A stretch of 64,000 nucleotides of DNA from Bathymodiolus brooksi. Taxonomy: Eukaryota; Mollusca; Bivalvia; Mytilida; Modiolidae. Shown in pieces: positions 35,407-44,696 of the stretch. The first letter of the stretch is position 1, and each line of letters starts with the position of its first letter. Made by a program: the position numbers and the translations under genes. Under the pieces are notes generated by a model. The model worked only from the letters and a program-made list of their open reading frames with translations. It ran no database searches and was not told the origin of the DNA. The DNA lies in NCBI GenBank assembly GCA_963680875.1, contig OY804575.1, forward strand, positions 27,137,034 through 27,201,033. The letters are read 5' to 3'.

Positions 35407-35696
35407 TAACGTTAAGAATCCGTAAATCGAAGGACAGACAACACAATTGCCAAACCAAAAGAAAAAGGACAAAAGGACAAACAACGATCTACGAAACATG
35501 CACATAAAACTAAACTAAAGATGGAGTAACACGAACTCCACTAAAAACCGGGAGTAAATGGAGACAAACTTTAAAAAAAAAAAGAATATAATTGATGTAA
35601 TGGATGGAGTGTATGATATTCATTTTCATCTTTGTCACACATATTATATATAAACAGCTACACAATGATTTACAATGATAAAAAAATGGATATAAT

Positions 35697-36922
35697 TTAT
35701 CTGTAGGACGACCTACTTCTATGTCTACCACCTTGTGACCTTGAACTATCCTGTCGTTTGAGACCCGATTCTCGTTCGTTATTGTGACGACCTCTTTGGT
35801 CTCTATAGCTATCTCTATATCTGTCATGGTCAGACGATTGTTTATTATTGGATGATCGCATGCGCGACGTGGAATTACTACGTTGTTTCCCTTGGTCTCC
35901 TCGTCGGGACCGCATCCCTTCATTTTCTATATCGTCGACATCCTTGTGTCTTCTATGTGAGTCAGTACGTCCCCTTCTTTGACTAGATGATCTCTCGCTG
36001 GTATGTCTGTTATCGCGTTTTCTGTGGTCATCATATCGATCATCGCGATATCTACTATCATCATATCGATCATCGCGATATTTACGAGCATCGTATCGAT
36101 CATCGCGATATCTACGATCATCATATCGATCGTTTTGTCTATTCTGTCTATCGTGATATCGATCTGAAACCGATGATAGATAAGTAGCACCGCTATCGTC
36201 CGTGTGAACACTTTCTGTTTTATGTCTGTGACCAGTACTATTTCTGTGTTCATTGTTATATTTATCATGTTTATGTTTCATATCGTCTCTGTGAGTATAC
36301 CTCCCCCTTCCTTTATCATCTGAATCATCATCTTCATCGTCTCTACTTTTGTGTCTTTTAGACATTTCTCTATCTCTTCCTCTAGATTCTATTCTATCTC
36401 TGTGTCTGTCTCTCTCCTTTTCATTCTTTTTCACAGAATCACTTCTCTCTTTATGTTTGTTCCCTTCTCTTTCAGTTTTTCTCACTGAGTCACCACGAGA
36501 TCGTGTCTCCTTTGAGGACAAATTATCATGGTATTTTTCTTTTTCACTCTTTCTAGCGGAATCAACAACATCCGGATAGTTTATATTCTCTTCCTCTCTA
36601 TCATTTCGATAACTCCTTCTACTTTTTTTATCTCTCGAAAACTCCTCTTGATTCGAACGATTGTTTTGATCCGTACTGTTATGGCTTTTCACGTCTTTTG
36701 CATGTTCCCCTTTTATGTTTGAAGACGCCACACTTGTTCCGTCATTTGAAAAACCATGATTGTCATAACTTTTAGATGATCTAGATTTAGATATGCCGTC
36801 ACTGCTAGTTGAATCTTTCTCACTTTTTTTCGAAACATCCGAGAACGCAACATGTGAATGAGATCGGAAGGATCTTCTGCTACTCCCCGGAGCAATTCCA
36901 CAGTTCGACAATGGTTGTTCAG
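35697..36922 (-). CDS. Last exon of an Arg/Ser/Asp-rich protein, the copy joined to unique DNA (A4)
   Basis: This is the only copy whose upstream side (higher coordinates, minus strand) is not a LINE, so it is the best candidate for the exon used by the real gene. The acceptor (ctttacag above 36922), frame and stop match the other copies. It has one private change in the 10-residue repeat block (RYDARKY for RYDDRKY). No upstream exon was recognised between 37162 and 64000; the intron may be long or the exons may lie outside the window. The 20 or so codons before the acceptor, open in frame with an ATG, are intron sequence. Confidence 0.6.
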
Positions 36923-37161
36923 CTGTAAAGAAAAATAAGAAGATATTGTTATTACCAAATATGACATAATTATTCCCTATCATAGTGTTGCCATTTAAAC
37001 TATCAGAGGAACGACTGAAACAAAGTTCATTAAGAAAAAATATATAACGTCTACGTGTTTATTTGACATGTTTGGCTTTCACGTGTCTTTCCACTATGGC
37101 AAACATACCTTTTCTGAAAGCTAAACAGAAAATATTGTTAGTTAAAATAAAAAAAAATACT

Positions 37162-37730
37162 GTTGTGGCAATATGACATCTTTATGTATTTTATGTCTTC
37201 GTCTTCCTTGTGGTTCTGGATTCACTTTCGGATCGACACCTTCTTGTTATCCGTGCCATTGAACTTTTGAATTTCCACATTTCCTCGCATTCCTATGTAT
37301 ATCAATTCCAAAGTTGCTGTCGTTATGTTATCATGTGTACAATTGTATTGAATCACGCAAGTACGTGTGTTTCTTAAACAACACATAGTATTGTCCTCAG
37401 TCCTATATTTTGTTCAAACTACAAATGCGATCACACATTATCCATGAACTTCTAGGCAACAAATAATGCGCTCTGCGCTCCTTTGTCCATTAATTTGTTT
37501 GAAATAAAATTCAGATCACGCTTTTTCCATGTTTTTTCTAATCAACAAATAACAGGTTCTTCTGTCATACATTTTGTTCGAACTACAATGCGTTTACGCA
37601 TTTCACAGGTACGTCTGAATAATATATAGAGGACGGAATTAAATATTAATTAACTTTAATTAATTGGTTTACCCAATACAGTTGTTACAACATTTTATTA
37701 AATAAAAAAAATGTTGCTATATCAGTATTC
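37162..37730. repeat. Decayed tandem repeat around tttgttcaaactacaa
   Basis: Similar stretches (tttgttcaaactacaaatgc, then gatcacac, then ttctaggcaacaaataa) recur near 37410, 37490 and 37570, and again near 38200 and 38285, with a spacing of about 80-90 bp. The copies are strongly diverged. No gene is seen. Confidence 0.5.
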
Positions 37731-38190
37731 AAATCCTTGCATGAAAGTATTTCCTTCGTATCATTTGACAGTCTTTGTCTTAGTCTGTGGTCACACAAAG
37801 TCTCAAATTGATGAACTCAAGATTTGTTCAATGAGTAGATTCTATGTCGCTTACGATAATGAGGACGTTTCGTCCTCTATTACATCTTTGCATGAAAGAA
37901 TTTTCTTTCGAATTATTTGGCTGTCTATTAATGGCTGCAGCCTCACAAAATCTCGATTGAACTCTAGATTTGTTCAATGAGTTCTAGGTCGCTTACGGTA
38001 ACGATAACGTATCGCCCTCTAGGCTCTAATACATCTTTGCATGAAAGTATTTTCCTTCACGAGTATCATTTGGCTGTCTATTAATGGCTGCGGCCTCACA
38101 AAATCTCGATTTGTAATTGATGAACCTGAGATTTGTTCAATGAATAGATTGTAGGTCAAATACGACAATGGGGACATTCCGTCCTTTAAA
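37731..38190. repeat. About 150-bp tandem repeat, 3 copies
   Basis: Units start with tccttgcatgaaagtatt or tctttgcatgaaagaatt at 37731, 37881 and 38030. Each contains the ggctgtctattaatggctgc segment (in units 2 and 3), a cacaaa-tctc segment, gatttgttcaatga and a gtccgtcctc-like end. The 89-codon open frame over it is a product of the repeat. Confidence 0.7.
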
Positions 38191-38349
38191 AGACTCCTCG
38201 TGTCATACAATTCGTTCAAAATACAAGCGTGTCATTCTCTTTACTCTGCCTTCTTAAGCAATAAATAATACTATCAATCGTTCCACATTTCGTTCAAACT
38301 ACAACTGAGATCACAATTCTTACAGCTTCTTCTGAAGCAACAATAGTAA

Positions 38350-39120
38350 GCCCCCTTTAAAGTACAAATGAGACAGGCTAAAACATATCAACATAACATT
38401 CTTTTATCAACTGTTTATACCAGAAGTTTGTAAATCTGTAAATCAGTCAATAGAGATACTATATATAAATTCTAACTGACATTAATAGTAACATAATCTT
38501 CAACGAAAAAGAAAAAAACTTTTATACTGTTATTGTTACATTGAGGAAAGGACCCCCCCCTTTTGTATTTTGTTCATCTATTATTTAAATAATAAACTTA
38601 AATTTTACTTATTTAATCGTCAAATGTCATCGAAAGTCCACATTTTTTACTATACATCGTACACAAATTCCCTTTAAAAATATAAATAATTTATAAGAAA
38701 CTTGCCACATAAGATATGTCAATGCCTATTACAATGAAATTGTAATACAGTAATGGTATACTTACCAGTATGGTTATGGAGTTAATGTGCGGGCATGGAG
38801 TCAATTCAAAAATTAGTATTTTCTAGGATTTTATATTACTATTTGAGCTGTAGAGTACAAGATAATGTACATCCGTTGATGTACTGTACATTTTCAATTC
38901 AAACATATGGAATTAACTTTCATATTTGAAAAGATATTAGAAAATATTTGTATGTTAAAAGTAAAGTGCTTACATAATTTTAAATCAGATACTTATTAAA
39001 TACAAAGTATAACAGCTAGTTCTTTGTGGCATTAGTAGAGTAGAATATACATGAATGGGAATCGTTCTTGAACTTCAATCAAACTATATAATCAGGGATG
39101 CCTAAATGTGTTTCTGTTAT
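38350..39120. other. No gene seen
   Basis: AT-rich single-copy-looking DNA with a short C run at 38551-38559. No supported exon or repeat. Confidence 0.45.
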
Positions 39121-39375
39121 TTGGTTTGGTTTGGCTTTATGGTGCTTAACGCCACTTTCAACAATATTTCAGTTATATGGTGGTGGTTAGTTTTATTAGT
39201 GGAGGAAACCGGAGGACCCGGCAAAACCACCGACCTGTCGCAAGTCGCTGACAAACTTTATCACATAATGTTGTACAACTCACCCTGATCGAGATTCGAA
39301 CTCGCAACATCAGTGGTGATAGGCACAGATTGCATAGGTAGTTGTAAATCCAACTTCCATACCATCACGGCCCCT
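39121..39375 (-). repeat. tRNA-derived SINE, copy a
   Basis: Read on the minus strand it has a tRNA-like head (ggccgtgatggtatgg) and a near-perfect Pol III B box (gagttcgaatctcgatc). The rest contains a conserved body (gaggaaaccggaggacccgg on the plus strand) and the gccactttcaacaatatttc segment shared by all copies. It resembles the widespread mollusc SINEs of the V/Meta-SINE type; the exact family is inferred. Confidence 0.85.
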
Positions 39376-39690
39376 TCTGTTATTTGGAAATCAAAATTGT
39401 TTTAGAAAGAAATCAAAAAAGGAAAAGACATGATTAATATCTAATTGACTTTAACTTATAACATTTCACATGTACCCATCCTCATTTGTCTGGATTTCTA
39501 TTTACTACCAGCTGTATGTAAAAGTACCATGATAAATGAACATGATAAGTTGTCTAACAGAACAATTTCAAACCAGTCCGCGTAATTAAAAAATATTTTA
39601 ACAACGTCAGAGGCAAACCAATTTTCAAAAATATCGAAATTTTTCTAAAATGTTAATACCTATACACCACAGGTACTTACTTGTCTCATC
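39376..39690. other. No gene seen
   Basis: AT-rich spacer between SINE copies with no supported feature. Confidence 0.4.
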
Positions 39691-39694
39691 AACC

Positions 39695-39862
39695 ATGTAT
39701 ACACAGATTATATATGTGTGTTTGGTTTTTTATATGTCAGCGACACATGGGACGAAACTGATATATGAACACATGGATTTGTTTGTCATAAAACCATTAA
39801 TCTGTGTTAAAATCATTGTCACTAGTGTTGACATCGAGTCATGTTTGTCACAAAAGGATTAA
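39695..39862 (+). CDS. Weak candidate: short ORF with a signal-peptide-like start
   Basis: From the ATG at 39695 the frame encodes about 55 residues. The first 19 (MYTQIIYVCLVFYMSATHG) look like a signal peptide with a hydrophobic core and small residues at the expected cleavage site. The remainder has two cysteines and ends at TAA. No domain is recognised. It could be a first exon, a small secreted peptide or chance; splice and expression evidence are absent. Confidence 0.2.
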   Translation: MYTQIIYVCLVFYMSATHGTKLIYEHMDLFVIKPLICVKIIVTSVDIESCLSQKD

Positions 39863-39964
39863 TCAAATTGTTATAACAAATGTCGGTATTTACCAACCAT
39901 AATCTTTATTTACTCTACAGATCTCACACAAACCTTTTTCTTTTGTGTGTAATCAAATGGAAAA

Positions 39965-40227
39965 TGGTTGTTTGTTTGTTTTATGGTGTTTAACGTCACT
40001 TTCAACAATATTTCAGTTATATCGTGGGGGTCAGTTTTATTGGTGGAGGAAACCGGAGGACCCGGAGAAACTCGCCGACCTGTCGCAAGTCACTGACAAA
40101 CTTTATCACATAATGTTGTACACCACGCCCTGATCGAGATTCGAACTCATAACATTAGTGGTGATAGGTACTGATTGCATAGGTAGTTGTAAATCCAACT
40201 ACCATACGATTAAGGCCACGACGGTCC
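39965..40227 (-). repeat. tRNA-derived SINE, copy b
   Basis: Second copy in the same orientation, about 85-90 percent like copy a by eye. Its 5' end (plus-strand ccacgacggtc) extends a little further than in copy a. The 62-codon open frame on the plus strand is a shadow of the SINE body. Confidence 0.85.
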
Positions 40228-40520
40228 CGAATTAGTATTTTAAAATATATACCGGTACATGTAAGATGAACTTGTGAAACAGAGCAACAATCTGGATACA
40301 ACACAGTTTTGAAATGTCACAAAGGTCAAGGTAGCCCCAACAAAATTGTTAAAACAACCAACTATGTCACTTCAGTTCAGTAGGCGAATAGGAAATAAAC
40401 AGATCGTATCAGAAATTATCTTTATCTTTTTAACATTTTTTTCTTTTCGAATTATGTTTTTTTTTAAGTTCTTGTGCTTCAATATTATTTCATTTGTTTA
40501 TTAAAATCCCATGATTTCAG
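40228..40520. other. No gene seen
   Basis: AT-rich DNA, ending in the pyrimidine-rich stretch before the acceptor at 40520. Confidence 0.4.
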
Positions 40521-40628
40521 ATTGAACTAACAGGTGATAAGAAATTGATTTACCTACAAACTCGGAAAAGTGGCTGTGTATCAATAGTGGTCCCAATGAT
40601 AATTATTGTATTTACAATCTTCTTGTGA
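40521..40628 (+). CDS. Candidate terminal exon encoding a C-terminal membrane anchor
   Basis: After an acceptor-like sequence (cccatgatttcag) the frame is open for 35 codons to TGA at 40626-40628. The product begins IELTGDKKLIYLQTRKSG and ends in a 17-residue hydrophobic stretch starting CVSIVVPMIII. That layout (short charged part, then a hydrophobic tail at the very end) fits the last exon of a tail-anchored or GPI-signal-bearing protein. The partner exons are not identified; short length makes chance possible. Confidence 0.3.
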   Translation: MELTGDKKLIYLQTRKSGCVSIVVPMIIIVFTIFL

Positions 40629-40838
40629 GTTGTTAGCACGTAAACGTGACACGTCAAAGAGAAAAAGAAAAATCAGCATACAAATCAATAACAGAAATAC
40701 CTCAAATGAAGAACAAACAAAGAACCATGAAATTAAGCACATGGCTGTTTTTGATTTTTAAGATCATCTGTGAGGAATAGAAAGGTTTCTAGCTTTTAAA
40801 ATACACATGTGACGATTTATACTAGACTGATTGATTGA

Positions 40839-41025
40839 TGCTTAACGACAACTTTAGCAGTATTTCAGCTATATCGTGGCATATTTATACTAGATGCATG
40901 CATATAGATGGCATTATTATGAATGTACAAATTTAATCGGAGCTAAGAGTGATAATCAGAAGCCGTACATCGAAGGAGGATGTTTGATGGTGTTTAACGC
41001 CACCTTCAACAATATTTCAGTTACA
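40839..41025 (-). repeat. SINE tail fragments
   Basis: Two pieces (gatgcttaacgacaacttta at about 40848 and ggtgtttaacgccaccttca at about 40989) carry the conserved SINE segment without head or body. The second runs into a CACTAAAAACCGG-type repeat. Confidence 0.65.
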
Positions 41026-41175
41026 GACAATATAAAGGTAAAAAGAAACAGGACAACAAAGACAAATCACGGTCCTCAAAACGCTACACGCACCCCACCA
41101 AAAACCGGCAGTGAAAATGTTCTCGGGAATAGTATGCAGTCATGCTTCCCTAGTGGCACTGTTGGTGTAACTCAT
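40966..41175. repeat. Dispersed mussel-type repeat with a SINE fragment inside it
   Basis: Pieces gccgtacatcgaaggagg, then (after the SINE segment) ggacaacaaagacaaatcac, ccccaccaaaaaccggcag and gcttccctagtggcactgt match the order seen at 2866-3060 at lower identity. Confidence 0.6.
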
Positions 41176-41380
41176 TAAAATGTAGAAGTGTTCATCATTT
41201 TAAAGACATTTATATTCATAGCAGGTCATACTGCCATCTTGAATGAAATCACACAGCAGAAGACATTCCATTCATTCTACAGGCCTAATCTGCATATCCA
41301 ACAAAAATTATCAGTCATTTGTTAAATAATTCAGATATAATATTTTTGAAGCCTTGCATCAATGTTTTGTTCCTATCAGT

Positions 41381-41539
41381 CCAGACGTTTCAGTGAAAAT
41401 GTATATCAGTGCGTTTTACCTCTATAGTAACAGAGACTTTGATGGTTGGGACGGAGTCACCAGGCACATTTTAACAGTACCGGCCACAAGAATGATATAT
41501 GCCAACGGACGTCAGTTGTTAAAATTACAATTCGAGTGA
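41381..41539 (+). CDS. Candidate terminal exon, unknown product
   Basis: An acceptor-like site (tgttcctatcag) at 41380 precedes an open frame that encodes about 52 residues ending LLKLQFE and TGA. The composition (SAFYLYSNRDFDGWDG, then TRHILTVPATRMIYANGRQ) looks like real globular protein and not repeat-derived, but the family was not recognised. It may belong with the candidate exons at 39695 and 40521 or be independent. Confidence 0.3.
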   Translation, partial: PDVSVKMYISAFYLYSNRDFDGWDGVTRHILTVPATRMIYANGRQLLKLQFE

Positions 41540-41680
41540 TTCAGATTTGGAAAAAACAAGGGGCGTTTAAAACATCAAATTACGATGATTTTTTTTATTA
41601 GTTTAAACTCATTCTTTGTTTTCATGAAAATTAAACGAACTTGGGTATAACTCTCTTTACACTATATATATATATTTACA

Positions 41681-41940
41681 TTGTTTGTTTGGTTGATGAT
41701 GCTTAAAGCCACTTTCAACAATATTTCAGTTATATCGTGGCGGTTCGTTTTATTGATGGAGGAAACCGGAGGACTCGGAGAAAATTACAGACTTGTCGCA
41801 AGTCACTGACAAACTTATCACATAATGTTTTACACCTCGCCCTGATCGAGATTCGAACTCACAACATTAGTGGTGATAACCACTGATTGCATAGGTAGTT
41901 GTAAATCCAACTACCATACGATCACGGCCACGACGGCCTC
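41681..41940 (-). repeat. tRNA-derived SINE, copy c
   Basis: Third minus-strand copy, with the B box on the minus strand reading gagttcgaatctcgatc and the longer 5' end like copy b. A short TA run (tatatatatata) flanks its 3' end. Confidence 0.85.
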
Positions 41941-42130
41941 CAATATATATGTATCATGAAAATGAATAACTATTTAGTAAAGGCCTTGTACATATCATGA
42001 GATAAGCCTATGCATAAGTAAACTGTAAAGGTTTCCCTACCTGACAATATATACATGTATATACAGATAATTTAGTGGGAGCAACAGGAGTCAAACAATT
42101 TAACAAGTGATTTAACCGATATAAAGTTGA

Positions 42131-42335
42131 TAAAGTAATAATTTTTTGATTAGAAAACGGAAAAATCTAAATATTTTGTAAAGCGTAGATTTTTTTTTAA
42201 CGCATCCAACGAGAGTTTTGTCATGAATTTTACTACCATTTTGGAATTGTATAAATATTTACGGTTGAAATTATTCTGAAGGCCCTGCTCATCTGAAAAA
42301 TTACCAATTTTTGGCGATATTTTGGTCTTTATTTC
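42131..42335 (+). repeat. Left terminal inverted repeat of the transposon
   Basis: Outer 30 bases match the right end exactly; inner portions match in blocks to about 42335. Confidence 0.85.
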
Positions 42336-42862
42336 AGGCTAAGTTCTTCAAAATAGGCCAAGTTTGCTCGTTAAATGTGACAGCCAACTCACCGTGGACG
42401 TAATCCCATATAACAATAGGAACGACGGTGGTCCCGCAGCTGGTCTATTGTCTCTCGTCGAAGTGCCGGAGAAGGCTATTGTTCCCTTCATGGTTAATGC
42501 ATTTGACTACGTGACATTTATACACATGCTTACCTGAGATTTACCTCGAAAATTTTGAAAAAAACTTGAAATCATAAATTTCCATAATTACTGATTTTTA
42601 ATTTGACCAAGCTATTTCAATCTTTCTGAAATAATTCGAAAAAGAACGGTCTTTTCTGCTAATAAATTCACTGAAGTTAGACATAGAGTACACAATTATT
42701 GGATATGAATAAAATTTTATAGGTAAAAACGTTATGTACAATCTGTTATTTACAACCGGTATACCCGTTCAATATGTAATCATGTTGGACTGGATTCAGC
42801 TTTCCTCGTCGCTGGACTCGTCGTCATCAAAATCAATTATTATTGGGGGAATCTCACTCCTA

Positions 42863-44074
42863 TCAATGCAATTCTCTTTCCCATACTCCTTTTCTATTTT
42901 TAAATACATGGTCTTCTGCCTTCGCCCAAACTTCCTTTGTAATTCTGCCAAACCCCCCATAAACAAGTTCTTTCACATCCTTCAAACGAAAAGTTGTATT
43001 GTTTTCTGCAACAAACCCTTTAACCTGTGCCCAAATAAGTTCTATGGGGTTCAATTCGCAATGGCGAACAGGGGTTCTTAGAACTTCGTGACCGTGTAGG
43101 TTGGCAATTTTATCAGTTTTAAAAACGGAAAGGAGTTTCTTAAATTTGATTTTTTCATAAAGTTGTTTTTTAGTTTCAAGGAGCTGAAAAGGAATGTTGT
43201 GTTTTGAAAGATAATCTTGTAAGACAGCTTTTCTCTGATTAAAGTTTGGCACAACAGTTTCTTCAGTCTTGATGTTGTGATAACTGGCATTATCTAAAAC
43301 GATAACACTTGGGCTTTTTAATGCTGGCATAAGCTGATTTTCGAACCAGTTTAGAAAGATGGGCCCGTTCATTTCTTGGTGATAATCCCCATCTTTAGCT
43401 TTGGCAAGAAAAACCAAATCACACCTATCAATCAAACCCTCCTCACGATTACCAGCGTGCAAAACTATCAACCTTTTACCTTTTCCTGAAGGGATCTTTG
43501 GGGCATCAGAACCATCAACTGGTAACCACATGTAGTCAGTGGCATGATTCTGATTAACCCAGGTCTCATCCAAATATACAATTTCATACCCATCCTCTCG
43601 AAACTTCCTGATTTTTCGGAGGTAATTACACCGATCATTTATTACTGACCTCTGATCATATAAAAGCCTCCTATTATCGCCGGATTTTTTGTACTTATAA
43701 CCAAGATCTAATAAAGTTAAAGTAAGCGTTGATTTCGAGATTTTAATTGTATCTTCAATTTCTTTCTTAATTTTTGAGACTGTTGGGGCAATTTTCCTGT
43801 TGTACATGCTATGAACGGTCCGTTTAATAACGCAACGGTCAAAATCATCAAGAGTTTTCTTTCTTTCTTTCGGTCTGTTGGATTCAGGAGGACTTTTACC
43901 GTTTACAACTCTATGCACAGAACTGTAAGATATGCCAGCAGCCTTGCATGTTCTTTTAATCAAATTATCTGGGGAATAAAATGGTCTTCCCCTGGCCTTC
44001 TCAAGCTGAAAAAACTTGAATAGATTTAACACAATGTTTTTACAATCTTTTGACAAGTCCTTTGTTTTACCCAT
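42863..44074 (-). CDS. Tc1/mariner-superfamily transposase, DD83E type, intact
   Basis: 403 codons without a break. The enzyme cuts and rejoins the element at its inverted repeats. Residues 1-60 form an N-terminal helix-turn-helix-like region (KAAGISYSSVHRVVNGK), followed by a second DNA-binding part to about 130. The catalytic triad is Asp169 (VYLDETW), Asp261 (IVLDNASYHN) and Glu345 (CELNPIELIW). There are 83 residues between the second Asp and the Glu, far more than the 34 of Tc1 and close to the DD82E (Sailor) family described from molluscs and other invertebrates; that family assignment is inferred from spacing. The start Met is the first of the frame and has a short 5' leader inside the right inverted repeat. 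Full length and intact residues suggest a recently active element. Confidence 0.92.
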   Translation of the reverse strand: MGKTKDLSKDCKNIVLNLFKFFQLEKARGRPFYSPDNLIKRTCKAAGISYSSVHRVVNGKSPPESNRPKERKKTLDDFDRCVIKRTVHSMYNRKIAPTVSKIKKEIEDTIKISKSTLTLTLLDLGYKYKKSGDNRRLLYDQRSVINDRCNYLRKIRKFREDGYEIVYLDETWVNQNHATDYMWLPVDGSDAPKIPSGKGKRLIVLHAGNREEGLIDRCDLVFLAKAKDGDYHQEMNGPIFLNWFENQLMPALKSPSVIVLDNASYHNIKTEETVVPNFNQRKAVLQDYLSKHNIPFQLLETKKQLYEKIKFKKLLSVFKTDKIANLHGHEVLRTPVRHCELNPIELIWAQVKGFVAENNTTFRLKDVKELVYGGFGRITKEVWAKAEDHVFKNRKGVWERELH

Positions 44075-44249
44075 TCTTGCGATGTTTATATTTTTGTTAA
44101 GATGTCAAAAAATAGGTTTATGAAGAAATTTTATGTGAACTTTTAGAAAGATTTTAAAGTTTAAAAATGGAGTGTCAAAATATGCCTGTACACGTGTCTC
44201 TGTCTCTATCAAGGTAAGATTTACCTGGCTGCTACCTCTAGTTAGTTTA

Positions 44250-44460
44250 CTCCCACCTCTATTTTGGCGGTAAAAATCGGGGAAAATGTCAAATTTCAGA
44301 TGAGTGCAGCAATAATGAAAGGTTATTGTTAGATGAAATGCATATTTTAAAAATGGTAGTAAAATTCTGCACAAAACTCTCGTTTACTTGTGTTTTAAAA
44401 ATGTATTGTTTTCAAGAAAACTCAAATTTTCCGTTTTCTAATCAAAAAATTATTACTTTA
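44250..44460 (-). repeat. Right terminal inverted repeat of the transposon
   Basis: Mirror of the left repeat. It lies upstream of the transposase start and probably contains its promoter. Confidence 0.85.
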
Positions 44461-44696
44461 GTTCACTTATTTATATACACACCAAAAATCAATTGCCGTA
44501 CAATACAAATATTTGAGTGAGATAGACAAGCAAGAATTTAAATCAGAATATTTCAATACTGACTGTAATATGTTACTAATGTGACTGACTGGAACCATTT
44601 TTAAGTGATGTCCATTATGGAGACAAAATCATAAAGGAAACACTACAACCCTAGATTGTATTTAGACTCAACTGATGTGTGTAACCTGATGCATCC

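Larger units (their letters stand above)
33289..37161. repeat. Array segment A4 (3,873 bp), right end of the array
   Basis: Last copy of A. It ends at aatact exactly where A1-A3 meet the LINE, but here the sequence continues into unique DNA (gttgtggcaatatgac). Within the last 100 bases it has changes absent from A1-A3 (aacatacct for aacatactt, ctaaacag for ctaaaccg, one extra A), as expected if this edge has a separate history. Confidence 0.9.
42131..44460 (-). mobile_element. Complete Tc1/mariner-superfamily transposon with long inverted repeats
   Basis: The left end (aagtaataattttttgatta after a TA at 42131-42132) is the exact reverse complement of the right end before a TA at 44459-44460, matching for 28 bases outward of gaaaacgg. 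Inverted similarity continues inward with gaps for about 200 bp: the left tcatgaattttactaccatttt pairs with right aaaatggtagtaaaattctg, and left tcatctgaaa with right tttcagatga. The flanking TA on both sides is the target duplication of this superfamily. The element is about 2.33 kb and carries one intact transposase gene. Confidence 0.9.

Noticed and set aside
4574..37161. The array as a pure assembly artefact
   Set aside because: Copies carry private substitutions, a 21-base indel and a shared-by-two frameshift, which simple duplication of a contig would not create. Collapsed or phased haplotypes cannot be fully excluded without reads.
39280..39375. True tRNA gene on the minus strand
   Set aside because: The A- and B-box-like sequences belong to a SINE head: they are repeated in several copies with the same body, and no complete cloverleaf can be drawn.
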